DNA of 64,000 bases from Acholoe squamosa (lineage: Eukaryota > Annelida > Polychaeta > Phyllodocida > Polynoidae). The stretch is taken from contig OX439049.1 of the NCBI GenBank assembly GCA_949317995.1, positions 11,718,395 through 11,782,394 on the forward strand. The letters are read 5' to 3'. The notes under the pieces were generated by a model, which saw only the letters and a program-made list of their open reading frames with translations, was not told the DNA's origin and did no database searches. Within the stretch, counting starts at the first letter, position 1. The number at the start of each line of letters is the position of its first letter. Below are positions 1-12,262 of this stretch, one piece after another. Position numbers and translations under genes: made by a program.

Positions 1-444
1 CCTTGAGGGCTCTTAGGGCTACTCATGCGTTAAGTCCACTGTAAGGTAATTCTTCCCTTCTCTCTCTTGTCCTGGGGGGAGGGCACAATGCTTCCAATAG
101 GCAAGCATAAATCATACATTCATGGGAACAACTCTTGAATACTGTATGGGGGTCAACTGCACCCTGTGCTCTTTTGTTAGCCCATATGGGGACGGGGAAC
201 GATGGTATAAGCACTCTTGTGAAGAAGAGTGACTCCACAGCTATTCCTTTATTTTGGGACTCTTACCCCTGTGCCTAGTCAGTTCTTCTTGGAATAGTGT
301 AGGAGGGCTGAGGCTAAGATCGATGCAATCTTAGTGCTAGCTAGGATATGTGAACCCAGTCAACTCTTAAGATCGCTTAATAGGATAAGGCTGATTTATT
401 CCTAAGATCGCTGGGGTCGTGATCCCAGGATGTTTTGAATTAAG
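1..444. mobile_element. DNA element with CTTAATTC termini, right part of first tandem copy
   Basis: The right-hand part of an element about 720-740 bp long. It ends GGATGTTTTGAATTAAG at 444 and matches 25115-25851 and 454-1170 closely. A minus-strand reading frame (MESLFFTRV...) recurs in all three copies but has no recognisable domain; the elements are non-autonomous. Confidence 0.75.
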
Positions 445-453
445 CTCCAGGAG

Positions 454-1170
454 CTTAATTCAAAACATCCTGAGATCACAACCCCAGCGATCTTAGTGTA
501 GGCACATTTCATAAGACCTGGCCAGTCTACCCCATCTAATGCAGTGGTTTCAGGCCTGTCAAGAACAGCAAGTCCTGGGATCACTTCACTATTCCTTTTC
601 CAGCACTAAGATCACTGCGATCTTAGTGAAAGAATTGCATAGTGGTTTCACCTGAGTACAAGAGCACTTACAGGGAACACTCCTGATCGAAAGAGTGAAT
701 AGCCTGCTGCATACATATAGAGGGGAGGGAGGACGTTTGCTGAGCATCCTTGAGGGCTCTTAGGGCTACTTATGCATTAAGTGCACTGTAAGGTAATTCT
801 TCCCTTGTCTCTTTCTTTGTCCTGGGGGGGGGGCACAATGCTTCTAATAGGCAAGCATAAATAATACATTCATGGGTGTCAACTGCATGCTGGGCTCTTT
901 TGTTAGCCCATATGGGGACCGGGAACGATGGTATAAACACTGTTGTGAAGAAGAGTGGCTCCACAGCTATTCCTTTATTTTGGGATTCTTACCCCTGTGC
1001 CCAGTCAGTACTTCTTGGAATAGTGTAGGAGGGCTGAGGCTAAGATCGATGCGATCTTAGTGCTGGCCAGGAAATGTGAACGCAGTCTTATCTTAAGATC
1101 GCTTAATAGGATAAGGTGGAATAATTCCTAAGAACGCTGAGGTTGCGATCCCAGGATGTTTTGAATTAAC
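454..1170. mobile_element. DNA element with CTTAATTC termini, second tandem copy
   Basis: Complete copy, beginning CTTAATTCAAAACATCC and ending GGATGTTTTGAATTAAC. It is flanked by CTCCAGGAG (445-453) and CTCCAGAGC (1171-1179). The nine bases CTCCAGGAG are the only sequence between this copy and the one before it. Internal ATCGCGATCTTAGTG palindromes recur. Confidence 0.8.
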
Positions 1171-1542
1171 CTCCAGAGCACCACCATCAGCGAATTTAGA
1201 CGGTGGGGCATGCCCCTCTTTTTGGCCCCGCTCTGTTTTTGTCTAAATTAGAAGATTAAAAAGGCATTTGTAAGAAGAGGCTGTGCCCCACTGTACCCCT
1301 AGGCAATCATCTAAATTTAACAAAGCATGCCAACTTTGAGAGTGGACAACTTTGTACAGGACTTGTTTGAGAGTGGACAAGTTGTCTGGTAAGGCCGAAC
1401 ACCGGCCATAACTGTATTGTGTCAATGTTGCATTATTCCGCTCTCCTTGACAAATTGTCTTCAGTCAATGGATGTAACATCTGAACAGATGAATGCATGA
1501 TTGAAATGCGATATGGTCCCTGCAGGATGAGTTAACCTTAAG

Positions 1543-1781
1543 TTAAGGGTCGCTAATGCAGGAGTGCATCATGCCCATTGCTTGTCATGCTGTACTAATG
1601 AAGTGCTGGCAAGTCTGCTTGTCAGCACTTCTTTGGAGCATCATGTCAGACCACTGGGACTCTAACAACCCTGCAGGGTCGGCATGATGCATGGGTGCAG
1701 CCCTGGCGAGTCACTCACCAGGGCTGCATTAAGCTGACCAATGAGCACAACGCATTAATGCATGAACGGCCCTTAAGGGGT
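1543..1781. repeat. Palindromic CATCATGCC repeat family, copy 1
   Basis: Ends TTAAGGGTCGCTAATGCA and its complement; internal GAAGTGCTGG arms. It ends 16 bases from the donor of fibrinogen exon 5. The same family recurs at about 15520, 31025, 34334, 35880, 37817, 39694, 41447 and 44861. Confidence 0.75.
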
Positions 1782-1796
1782 TAGATGTAAACTTAC

Positions 1797-4700
1797 CAGG
1801 TGGGGTGCCTCCATGGTACCCACTTACATTGAGTCTATACTTATCAGCCTCATCACCAATAGAGAAATGGTTGTAGTCGGCATATTGTAGATCCCCGTCA
1901 GCACTCACTAGTTCCACTTTCAGCTCCTGGTCATGGTGTTTGGTGAGCAAGTGAATGTTGGCGTTACCGAGCCAAAACTCACCCGTCAACTCTCCAAAAC
2001 CTTGTTTGTACCAGTTCCAGTCCCTGTAGAAATTGACGCTTCCATCTTTCCGAACCTGAAATACCTGGATTGAAGTGATTGTAAGTATTACATATGCAGA
2101 GCTTCACAATACTAGTAATTGCTCTAAACTAAAGAGGTGGGGCTGAGTGGAACAGCTTTTGAAGAGCCCTCTAATTCAGGCACCTCTAGGGAATAATGTC
2201 TGCACTAATTTAGTCTAGCTATTGGTACACGTGTATACACATTGGATCACATTTTTGGGCCCCTTCCTTATAATAGGACTTTCTTGAAGTGCCCTATGTA
2301 AGGCACAAAAAAGTTCAAACTATGAAACCCTGGGTGTGCCTTTTAGCATGCTCCTATGCCATGTTAAAATTCAGGCACCTTTTGCTAAACCTTCATAAAT
2401 AAAGATATGAGGATGTTTTGTATCACCCCCTTGAACACCAGATGTCTTATCCAAGTGCATATGCTCGAAAAGCTTCTAGTAGCAAACACCCCCTTTTTGT
2501 AGCCTTAGCAATTGCAATTTACTCTAGACACTTTTAGAGTAGATACTATTTTTTAGGCTAAAAACAAATAATTATAGGGTTGGGTGTGTGAGATTGTTAA
2601 AAATCATTGTGTTAAAAGGTTTGAGCATCAAAAGTTCTGTTCTCTGCTCTGAAAGGGAACCAGTACCCTATTTTCATGATAGCGTATTTTAATAGCCTTT
2701 TATATCAAATAGAATTATTCTGGTGTAGTGATTAAGACATTTGTCAGTATACAGGAGGGCAGTAAGTTTAAAGGATGTATTGGATACCGTCATGATTCAT
2801 CAGATGCTGCTTTTTTATCCATAAAGGGTTTTTACAAAATATGGATTAGTCATAATACTGATGGATAGATAAATCCTGGCAGAAAATAAAGCTACATAAA
2901 GCATCATGATTGCATCCTATCAGTGCTGTACAAGCTCTACTAGGATGCATTTTACCCATTGGTGACGTCATCAGATGGATCACATAAGCCTGTTCCTTTA
3001 ATGATAACCATCTTGCAAACAATGTCAGAATCTTTTTATTTGATATAAATGCTATGAAAAAAAAATGAAAATAGGGTATTTTTCCCTTTACCAATGAATA
3101 CAGCATTTGGGTCATTCTCATGAACTGTTGGCAAATGGCCTGAGGGTGACCTGAAAAGGGCTTATTTTTAGATCTATGAGCAGATAAAAATCATTTTGTC
3201 TTGAAATACTATGGGTCTTGGCCCACTAATATACCAAATTGGGAACATCAAATCAGAAAACTGTGGCTATGGCACCTGGCTAAAAATACTATATTAATTA
3301 TTGTAAGACTGCATGAGGTGTTGACTAACACATTTACTATTTTAGGCACTACAAGGGTTTATTTTCTATAATCCAGTTATGTTATACCTTTGGAGTTAGT
3401 TACTCTAGGTAGGGGAGAGGCTATGCCTCATATACACAGAATTTTCCTTCATATTATCGTGTGCTGAGTTGCTCTCTTTATATATTCTTTATACAGGTGG
3501 ATTTGTCCTATCTTTGGTTGGTTAAGAAAATAAAGTAATCATTTTATTGTAATGTCTTCCAAATAGGTACACAAAGTGGAATTCTTCTAAAATATTTCAA
3601 TTCTAACATGAATGTATAGAGAGACTAGCCTATTTCCAATGCTGGGTGGGTCTTGGGCCTTTTGTACTCTAAATACCTGTGAAGTAGCTATAAAGATGGG
3701 ATTCATAAATGCATTAGTCAACGCTTCATAGACTATACAAGAGCAACCTTATTTTCAGAAGTAAGGGAGCTATTCTTTTGCTTTTTATTCAAATTTTTTT
3801 TTCAATTCAGTATCGCTGTAATTATTCGAAAGTGTTGACTTCAGATTGTATGAGGGACATAGTTTTCAGTTAGGAGTGCCGTTGATATGCAATCTATTTC
3901 AGTGATGATTATCACTATTACAGTGGTGATATTTCAAATATATCAATATTCAGAAAAGAATGAAATCATAGGACAAAAATGAAAGGACTGGTAGATTATA
4001 ATTTCATTCCCACTCCTCAGCTCCTATATGAGTACTAGTGACAGCTGATCCTCATCCTAGGGCAGTGGCCAAAAGTGATCTCCCATTTTTCAGATCTGAG
4101 GTATTTTCAGCCACCAGGCAGTTGACTCATGAATATTTCATATTATCAATGGATTTGAATTCCAAAATTGTATTTGGCCATAACTCTGGTTCTATTTGGA
4201 ATAATTTTAAAATTCTTTCACGATTTAAAAGAGCTTGTGCTTGGGATGGAGGCCCATATCATATTTTATCAATGTAATGCTTTTGTCAATGCGATAATCA
4301 TGAGTCCAGAAATGCTGATACATCAATTCTTTTGGTATCAATGACACTACTATTTTCAGTACCGGTATATACTCAATATTTTCGCTGAAAGGAAAGTAGG
4401 AAACAAGTGCACTATCAATATGGATATCAAACACTCATAAGTAGTATAATTTAGCTGTTGGTTAACATCACCCACTGTACCATGACCATTTCACTTGAAA
4501 AACTGTGTACAGCAGACTTATCTTTTATTTGTTATTTTCTTGATGATGTGGCAATTCATGCATCAAATGATTGCCACAACATTACAGCTGTAAGCTAACC
4601 TCATGTATACACGGACTATGACTTTGAAGAGAATACGTTGACCTACATAAACATAATTTAGATGTATTTTTTTCTCTATATAAGGTAATACTTGAAAAGC

Positions 4701-7700
4701 CTGACCTATAGCCCAATTGTGAGCATGTGGTAAACAATTGACTTCAATGATAAATAGACAGCAAAATTTCCAAAAAGAAATTGTATGTAGTTGAGGGTTT
4801 ACGGTAGTTAGATATATACAGAGTACTGGAACTGTGGAGCTGTACATAACTTTGTTGCGTTAGTCAACGCTTCAGAGAGATTAAAGTGTCAGTCAACATT
4901 ACACACCATGCTGCATGGATTTATGCCCCCCTTATATAGAGGAATTCTCTTGTTTAAGTATTTGTTCTATTCATTGATAATTTATGTGCAAAAATATAGG
5001 GCAGCAATGTGCATTGCTCATAACTCGAAAAGAAATAAAATTTGGCAGATGTTGTATCTCATAAATTCTTTGATTTGAGGTTCATATCATATTTGTATCG
5101 AATCAAAAGTGTAGTTTATTGCAAGGTCAGTAATGCAGGTAATGTTGCTTGTGTCAGAGAATTTAAGGTAATTGCAGTTAGTTAGACTCTCTGCTGTCCC
5201 AAAGCTCTGGCCCCTTTATACTTGATAGTCTTTTCCATTACATTGTTTCTCCAGAATTAAAATCAATATCCTTGAGCAAGTCTAGCTTGTGGTCTGATAT
5301 CAGCACTCCCATTCACAGACAGGAACCAACTCCAAGTAAGTGTTAAGTAGTGTTATAGTCCTACACTTTCACAGGACATCTGCTTGGAGGACCAGATGCT
5401 ACTCACCCAGGTTATCCGCACCACCAACCCACTATTTGTATAACTCCTGCCAAAACTGCCCTATTCGCACCACACTTGCAAAAAGAGCAGGAAAATTGAT
5501 CCTGGATCAACATTCCTATACCTTCATCGTTGCAAGCAAAAAGTGTTGGCTGACCAACTGACTGTATGCAATATAGAGAATTACTCAAAATTTACAAAAT
5601 TTGTTACTGAAATGGCTTTTCCTGCAAGACCCCTACATCTCCTGCAATACCACTACAAATTCCTGAACTAATTCTGCCTCTTATACATAAAATTTCCATC
5701 TTTTTTTACTTATTCGCACCACCCAAATGACTGAAAATGAGGGGCCCATCCTCACCTCCTATAACTCTCTTTTCAAGATAATAATGATGTAAATGCACAC
5801 AGCATGGGGGCTGTGTAGATATTTCTTCTTTTTTATGTGTTAGTCAACACCTCAAGAGGTGTTAGTCTACATCACATGCAATGTACCTTGGATCTATTAC
5901 CTTATGTATGTATAGCAAATCTCTCTCGTTTCAATATGTTGCTTACATTATTACAAAGAATATTTATGTGTAAAATGAAAACTTAAATATGCCTATAGGG
6001 GTTCTTTTTACATCCATTTCTGTGTTAGTCAATGCTTGAAAGAACTACACAATCTCACTTTAATGCCCACTACCTGTATTTTAGGAACTAATGAGAGGTT
6101 TAAAGCACTCAAGCATTTCATTCATTGTTAATCTATGTGAAAATAATGAAATTGGCTGCATTTTCTTATTTTATTAAATTTTTTTGTGCCATACAGCATT
6201 CTCTCACTAAGGAAAAATACCTGAAAATATGCTATTTCCACCTGTTTTTTGTTTCTCACACAGTTAATATTGTCCATAGAGAGGCAAAACTATATATCCA
6301 AATGTAGCCAAACATGTTGTGGACCTGATAGAATCAGTGAAAATCAATTCAAAGCAATCCTTTCAGATTTATAACATAACAAGGCTAAAATGCTTATCTA
6401 CTAACAGTTCATGAGAATGACCCATTTGCTAAATATTATTAGTAATACAAACCATCCACCCTCCACCGTCCAACCGTTGTTCACAGAAGACGTCCATACT
6501 GATGTTGTGTTCAGGAGATATACGGTAGATCCCGGATGTGGTCCATCCATTATTCAGCGCATCTTCACAGCTTCTGTGAACTTTGAAAGAGTTGCAGGAG
6601 GTAAAATTGGGGGATGAATTTAATGTTTCTACCAAAACTCAGCATGATGCTGGAGTGTCCTCAGTGCGTGTGTGTTGGGTTTAAAGCGAAATTCCTTAAT
6701 ATGGCTATAAATAAAGTTACCTGAAATCCACTTAAAGTTGGAAGTACATTTAATAAAAATTTAAGGGTCATTTACTGAGCTTAAAGCTGCTTGAATTCCC
6801 ACTTTAAGCAGTAGCTAATTTCCTTACTATACTGAGACCTTACTTTGATGGCTGCATATGTATTTGATGGGCTTGCCATCTGTGCCCTCTCCCCTGTTGG
6901 GGGGGGGGGCTGACTCTATGATGGTTTATGGCAACTGCTGTGGGAAAGCCCGACTTTCCTGCCACTAGGAAAGTCTGAACGCCTCTTTTATTTAGATAAT
7001 CCAGTCATGCAGTAATAACTCTGAAATCAAAGTTTCTAACATTGATAAAAGAGATATAAACTCTGACATCACAGATAAAACTTTGTCACAGGTAGAAATA
7101 TTGATACCTGAGCTATTACCTATGAAATTAAAGTTAAAATCTATGATATCAAAGTTACCAATAAACACATGTTTCGACCTCATACTGGAATGAAAAATAA
7201 TAGATGAATTGTTTCATTTCAGGCTGATTAACTGGATTATGAGTCAGCAAAATCCATCTCCTGCTCTACTTTCATTATCATCCTGATACTAGGGTTTCCC
7301 TAGGATAACTGTGATATCAAGGCAAAAGGAATCTGATATCAAATGAAGAACCAAACCTACCTTCAGGTGCCCTGATCGGCCTAAAGTCCCCTTGTACAAA
7401 TGGTATCATGTAGGACACTTCTTTTACCTGGAAATGGGCCGTGTAATCTAACTTAATTTTAGTTTAGACATCCCAGATGATTTGTTTTTGATTCAGAGGA
7501 CCAAAATAGCTTGGTCTTGTTTTTTCTTTTTTGTTTTTTTTCTTAATTCAGTGTTCAAAAGCTTTTTGTTTTATTATTTTCTTCTTTTTTTTTAATTCAG
7601 AGGCCCCAACTTAAGGAATAATGCTCATGCAAATTTATTTTATCCATTTTGTACATATATACTCACATCCTCCAGGTGGCCTAGTGGTCGATGCATGCTA

Positions 7701-8448
7701 CCCGTCAGTCCCAGCTCCACCTTCCGGTCCATGGCCTCCATCCGGGTCTGGACATACTCCTGCATATCCTGCAGAGGCCATGATATGGCAAGCCGAATTA
7801 TTAAAATGCCAAAAAGAAAAGTCTGGGTTTCTTAATGAAATACCAGATTTTTCAGTCAACACCCTACCTATAGTCAGTTTCCAAAAAGTGCCACACACCA
7901 GGTGGAGCTGATGTGTAAGGGACTACACACCAGGTTGAGTTAGTATATATATATGCCTTTAAAAGTTCACAGAATGTCCACAGGGTCCCACCACCAGTTT
8001 CTAGCTTTGAATCTTAAGCAACTTGGTTGTCATGGTGCACCGATAGTGAGTAAGGGCTGCACCCACGCATCATGCTGACCCTATGATATTGGTAGAGACA
8101 CTCCCAAAAGGTTTCCCCCAATGAATCAAAGCAGTCAATACTTACAGAAATTGCTGTCACTATCCCATCAAGGCGGCTGTCAATCCGATTGACGCGAGTG
8201 CCAAATCCGTTCAGTTGGCTGTCAGTTTGTTCCTGTCGCCTCTCTATGGTGGCCATCTTGTCTCTACATTGGTTATCTAGTGAGGCCATATTTCTGTTTG
8301 TCACACTGGTACCCTGAGCAGTACCACTGGTACCCTGAGCCCTGACTATGGTGTGCTGCAGCAGGGCAGTGTAAAGCAACAAAACAATGAGAAGAGGGCT
8401 TACAGTAGGGGTCCCCATTGTGATATAGTACCACTGTTGTGTGTTCAC
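1797..8448 (-). CDS. Secreted fibrinogen-related protein (FReD/ficolin-like), 3' end beyond window
   Basis: Five minus-strand exons join in phase: 8448-8146, 7768-7667, 7427-7361, 6580-6453 and 2064-1797, giving 289 codons. The first exon has a signal peptide; the likelier start is the Met at 8418 (MGTPTVSPLL...), with cleavage near VRA|QG. It then has a polar heptad-like stretch that continues in exon 2 and looks like a short coiled coil for oligomerisation. The fibrinogen-like domain begins in exon 4 (SCEDALNNG, TSGIYRISP, FCEQRLDGGGW) and continues in exon 5 (DGSVNFYRDW, GEFWLGN, DYNHFSIGDE). The terminal part of the domain, with the usual calcium site and the C-terminal Cys pair, is not seen and should lie left of base 1. 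Members of this family are secreted lectins of innate immunity or matrix proteins; ligand unknown. The third exon (22 codons) is supported only by splice sites and phase. The intron at 2065-6452 is invaded by a 3.3 kb TIR element. Confidence 0.86.
2645..3090. mobile_element. Short TIR element in fibrinogen-gene intron
   Basis: AGGGAACCAGTACCCTATTT near 2655 is matched in inverse orientation by AAAATAGGGTATTTTTCCCT near 3070, with further inverted matches (TATCAAATA) inside. No coding capacity. Confidence 0.5.
3109..6423. mobile_element. 3.3 kb element with inverted ends GGGTCATTCTCATGAACTGT
   Basis: GGGTCATTCTCATGAACTGT at 3109 is exactly inverted at 6423, and ATTT flanks both sides (3105-3108 and 6424-6427). 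Inside, TTAGTCAACGCTTC-like motifs recur near 3313 (inverted), 3715, 4858, 5838 and 6022. I see no convincing gene in it. Its right end lies 29 bases from fibrinogen exon 4. Confidence 0.65.
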
Positions 8449-9617
8449 TCTCCTTTATTCCCAGTAGATATATGCTAGATTGCCTTGTCTTACATATACA
8501 GGATATGAAACTGATGATTCAATCTGTGTCATATCCTTATAGAAACAATAAACAATAATACCACAAGTCGTGTCTCTGATACATGACAGCCCCCAGTATG
8601 GGAGGTTACCAATACCATGGGAGTGTAGAATTACAGCAAGAGGTTCTGTTAATGTACAGCAAATGTCTTGTATTTGTAGGTACAAAAGACACTGCTAGAT
8701 ACTCTATCATTGTCGTCTGAAGGCTTCATAGGTTTTGGTGGATCGGCAGATGTTCTTTTCATCCCCCCCACAACTATGACAAAACTGAAGTGTAAAGGTT
8801 TATTGGGTTTTGCCCCCCCCCCACAAAGGGACTCTTTTTCAAAATGCCCCCCCATATCTAACAAGCCCCCCCCCCTCCACCCCACCTGGCAATAAATGAC
8901 TTGCCCTAATCAGATTTTATGTGTGCATTCCGTGAATTCAGTTGTTACACTGGACTAACCTAGAGGTAGGTTTGGCTGGCAACCTGCCTCTATGTTGGGG
9001 ACATCATAGAGGCAGGCCATGTCTAAGAAGTTACCAGTCAATCATCCCCTGTATTGGCCCTTACTCACTATAGAGGGCACCCTAACACCCCAATGGTCAA
9101 CCTGGCAGGCGGGTATCTAGCCCTCAAATACCTGCGGGGACCAGCGTAGAGGTAGGTAGGCTAGACAAGTCTTGTACTTAAGATCTAGCCACAGTTATAA
9201 ATGGTGACTTCTGTGTATATTACTGGTTGTTCCTAGTTTCTTCTCAGAAAATCTTGTATATTGTCATTTGTGGACAACGCTAGATTGAACCTACTGAGTT
9301 TCATTAATAAGCTAGCTCTGGGGACATTATTGGATTGAGGTGTGCACTTTAAGAATATACATACTGAACAAATGGTAGACTACTACCCTCTTGTGGGAGA
9401 AACTATAGGTAAGGCTATTTAGGTAAACCCTTTTCTCGGCCCTTATATGTACTCTCCTATACCTTACTGTCCTTCACCTCTATCTTTTGAAACACATGTG
9501 TCTATTAAATCTAATATTCTCTAACGATTGTACAAGCAATATCCACATATAAGAAAAAAACCGTATTTATTGCCTTGGCTTTTAGGAGACATTTAAAACA
9601 AACGTAAGCAGCACTTC

Positions 9618-10256
9618 AGGCCGAGTCATTTATTGCCAGGTGGGGAGGGGGGGCTTGTCATATATAGGGGGGGGGGCATTTTGAAAAAGAGCCTTTTGGT
9701 GGGGGGCCAAAACCCAATAAACTTGAAGTCACACTGGATTGGGGGTCAAAACTGAATATTGGTAATTTAAATACTCGTCATTCCACACACATATCCCATT
9801 TTTGGGGGGGGGGGGGGTCATTTCGCAAAATCAGTTTGTAGTTAGGGAGTGGTCATTATTTATCATTATGGTGGGTTTGAGGGGGGCGTAAAATTTTCAG
9901 ACCCCTCCCGAGGGGGGGCTAAAAAAATTTTGACCCCTCCTGAGGGGCACAGGCTTTTTTTTAGCAAAAAAGCCCGTGCGCTACTATAGATCAAAGAGGG
10001 GCACGAAAACTCTTCGCGCCTCCGGTGCAGGGGGGCGCAAAAAATGTTGCCTGCCTTCGAAGGGGGCGTATAAAATTTCCGCGCGTCCGCGTGAAAACCC
10101 ACCACCCCACCTGTTGATAAATAATGACCACTACCTTAGTGGGGGGGGGGTCATGACATTTTTTATCCTAGAGGTGGGTAGGGGGTCGGAAAAATATCTG
10201 CCAGTCCACCAAAATTCATTAAGCTCCCCCAGCTGGCAATAAATGACTTGGCCCTT
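9618..10256. mobile_element. Nested TIR elements with poly-G/poly-C interiors
   Basis: Outer ends GAGTCATTTATTGCCAG (9623) and CTGGCAATAAATGACTTGGC (10233) are inverted. Inner ends TTAGGGAGTGGTCATTATTT (9842) and its complement (to 10139) mark a second element inside. Half-sites of both types recur at 8880, 14903-15137, 51288-51543 and 56865. Confidence 0.65.
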
Positions 10257-10473
10257 ATGAACGCAGTAATAATGATGATGTTATTGACCTGTACATACCA
10301 GTATACAACAGCCATCCATCATAGCACAGAACCAGTCATTCCCCATGTGACATAACATGACCCCATGGTGACCTCAGGAGTCACGGGGTCAGAGGGAGTG
10401 TCTGACGTATACATGTAGTTAGTCACAGAAGGATGAATAAGAGTTAAAGATGACAGTCATTAATGCAATATAG

Positions 10474-10576
10474 CATAAATATGACAGCCCAAGGTTTGTA
10501 TATATATTGAGGAATATTGCATGAGCCAAAGACGAGTGCAATATCCTCAATATACAAACCGTGGGCTGTCATATTG
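10474..10576. repeat. Foldback palindrome
   Basis: ATGACAGCCCAAGGTTTGTA at the left is inverted as TACAAACCGTGGGCTGTCAT at the right, with a centre near 10525; the whole could form one hairpin. Confidence 0.75.
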
Positions 10577-10630
10577 ATGCCATAATGTGTTTATACCAAC
10601 TTTTCCTCCATAATAACATTAATTACCTAC

Positions 10631-10711
10631 CTGATATCCCAAGAATAAGTAAAGCAGAAGACATTTTGTCAGTGCCAGCAATCCTCCCCGGTTCGCTCTG
10701 CGCGAAGCCAT
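10631..10711 (-). CDS. Candidate orphan first exon encoding a signal peptide
   Basis: On the minus strand an ATG in a good Kozak context (ACAATGG) opens a 27-codon exon beginning MASRRANRGG and ending in a Leu-rich hydrophobic run (LLLYLFLGYQ), followed directly by the donor GTAGGT. It ends in phase 0. The patch is GC- and CpG-richer than its surroundings, as promoter-proximal exons often are. It could be an alternative first exon of the fibrinogen-related gene: the internal acceptor at 8356-8358 (CAG before 8355) is in the same phase and would keep the same cleavage site VRA|QG. It could equally belong to another gene, or be chance. Confidence 0.35.
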
Positions 10712-12191
10712 TGTTATTGTTGTTCCTCGGCGGGTGCCCGACTTTGCACCCAGTTTTCATCTTGATTCCAACCTTGTCATGTTATAATATTAAAATCCCA
10801 GCAAGTATACGATCCATAGATGATGAATGCATGGACAATTTCTCCAATATATACAAAATAAAGAAGAATCCATTGATTTTTCCATCATAAGCACACATTC
10901 TCAGTGTCTTCTTCAACTGCGGCGTGTTGACCTATATCCGGGCCACTGACACAATTTCGTCGGACAAGGAGGCAGACGAGAATGGTGGACCGCGACTAGA
11001 TTACAACGAAAATATCAATGGATTCTTCTTTATTGTAAATATCATGGAGTCATTTAGCATGGAGGGATCATCTAAAATATATGAGGATGTATACATCTTA
11101 ATAACTCGACATGTCGTGGTTGGATTCTACCTTAAATCTTGGTGCACAGACATGCAGGTGAGTGAATTCTTGACAAATATGTCATTTGCATTGGGATTCA
11201 TCACCGTTCAGTGTGGCGCAATGGCTAATGCTCTCGCCAACCAATACTGCAGCCGGGGTTCAATCCTCCTACAATTTGGGACAGTTTTTCTACATTGAAA
11301 TGATGGCGAGATTGACTTTGTATGTCCACCAGCACTTTCCAAAAATATTCTAAATCCAACCTGACCTTGAAAAAGTATATCCAAATATCCCAAAAAAGCA
11401 CATGGTTGTATATGCTCTGATAAGGCACTAGCAGAATAGTAGTATAAAACTGGATATCGCTTGTCATATTAGGATGTTTTGAGTAAATTTTATTCATGAT
11501 TAGTGGAGGCTCCATTACGCGATTTTTTGCTACATTCTCATGAAATGTTATTGCTATAGTGCCTAAGGTATAGGGTGTTGACATTCCTATATTGTAAACA
11601 TGAGATTCAAAATTATAAACATGAGATTTCAGGGGTCATTTCATGGGTGATCTCTCTCCTTGTGTGCCATATTTATATACTAACCAGCACCTGCATAGAC
11701 TCTGTGATTGGGTGGGAATTCAATATATAAACATCAACACAGCAAAATATAAATAACAACACAGCAGTCATACAGATCGCAGGGTCTTGTACTGTAAAAA
11801 TCAAACGTGTCTGATATTGAGTTGCAGAGACTTATCAGTGTGAAAGTCTGCAATGTTTACATTAGCCCAACTGGATTTATTAAACAAAAACATCTTTTGT
11901 CAACAAAAATGTGCCTGAGATCACCCACAAACCATTCCCCACATAAACAAATGGCTCTGTCAACATTCAATTTCTACATTGAAAGAATAATAAATATCAC
12001 CATATAAGCTGTGTTTGTGTCAGTCTCGGACGAGCCCAGACTGTACTATCTACAGACTGGGAGATTTATTATAGATCCATTCATGTTGTAACAGGTTGAA
12101 GCGGGTGTCAAAAACTTACTTATGTTGTATCCTGACCCTAACCCTACAACCAAGAGAATATGCTGTTCCCTTGGCTGCTGGTAAATTGATT

Positions 12192-12262
12192 GCCTGGCTA
12201 GCTCAGTTGGGAGAGCGGAGGTTTTCAAATCCAATGGTTGTGAGTTCAATCCCAGCATAAGC
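12192..12262 (+). repeat. tRNA-derived SINE head
   Basis: GCCTGGCTAGCTCAGTTGGG with an A-box-like core and AGTTCAATCCC as B box resembles a tRNA. The anticodon arm does not fold and the T arm mispairs, so it is read as a SINE or tRNA pseudogene rather than a tRNA gene. Confidence 0.6.

Noticed and set aside
23..238. Minus-strand frame MESLFFTRV..., repeated at 770-964 and 25457-25645
   Set aside because: Conserved only because the transposon copies are similar; no domain, and flanking sequence gives no gene structure.
10561..11298. Two plus-strand open frames of 109 and 124 residues
   Set aside because: Low coding character, one begins inside a foldback repeat, and the credible signal at this locus is the minus-strand exon 10711-10631.
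12192..12262. tRNA gene
   Set aside because: A and B boxes are present but the anticodon arm does not pair; read as SINE. The same applies to 40401-40473, 40609-40685 and 40907-40977.
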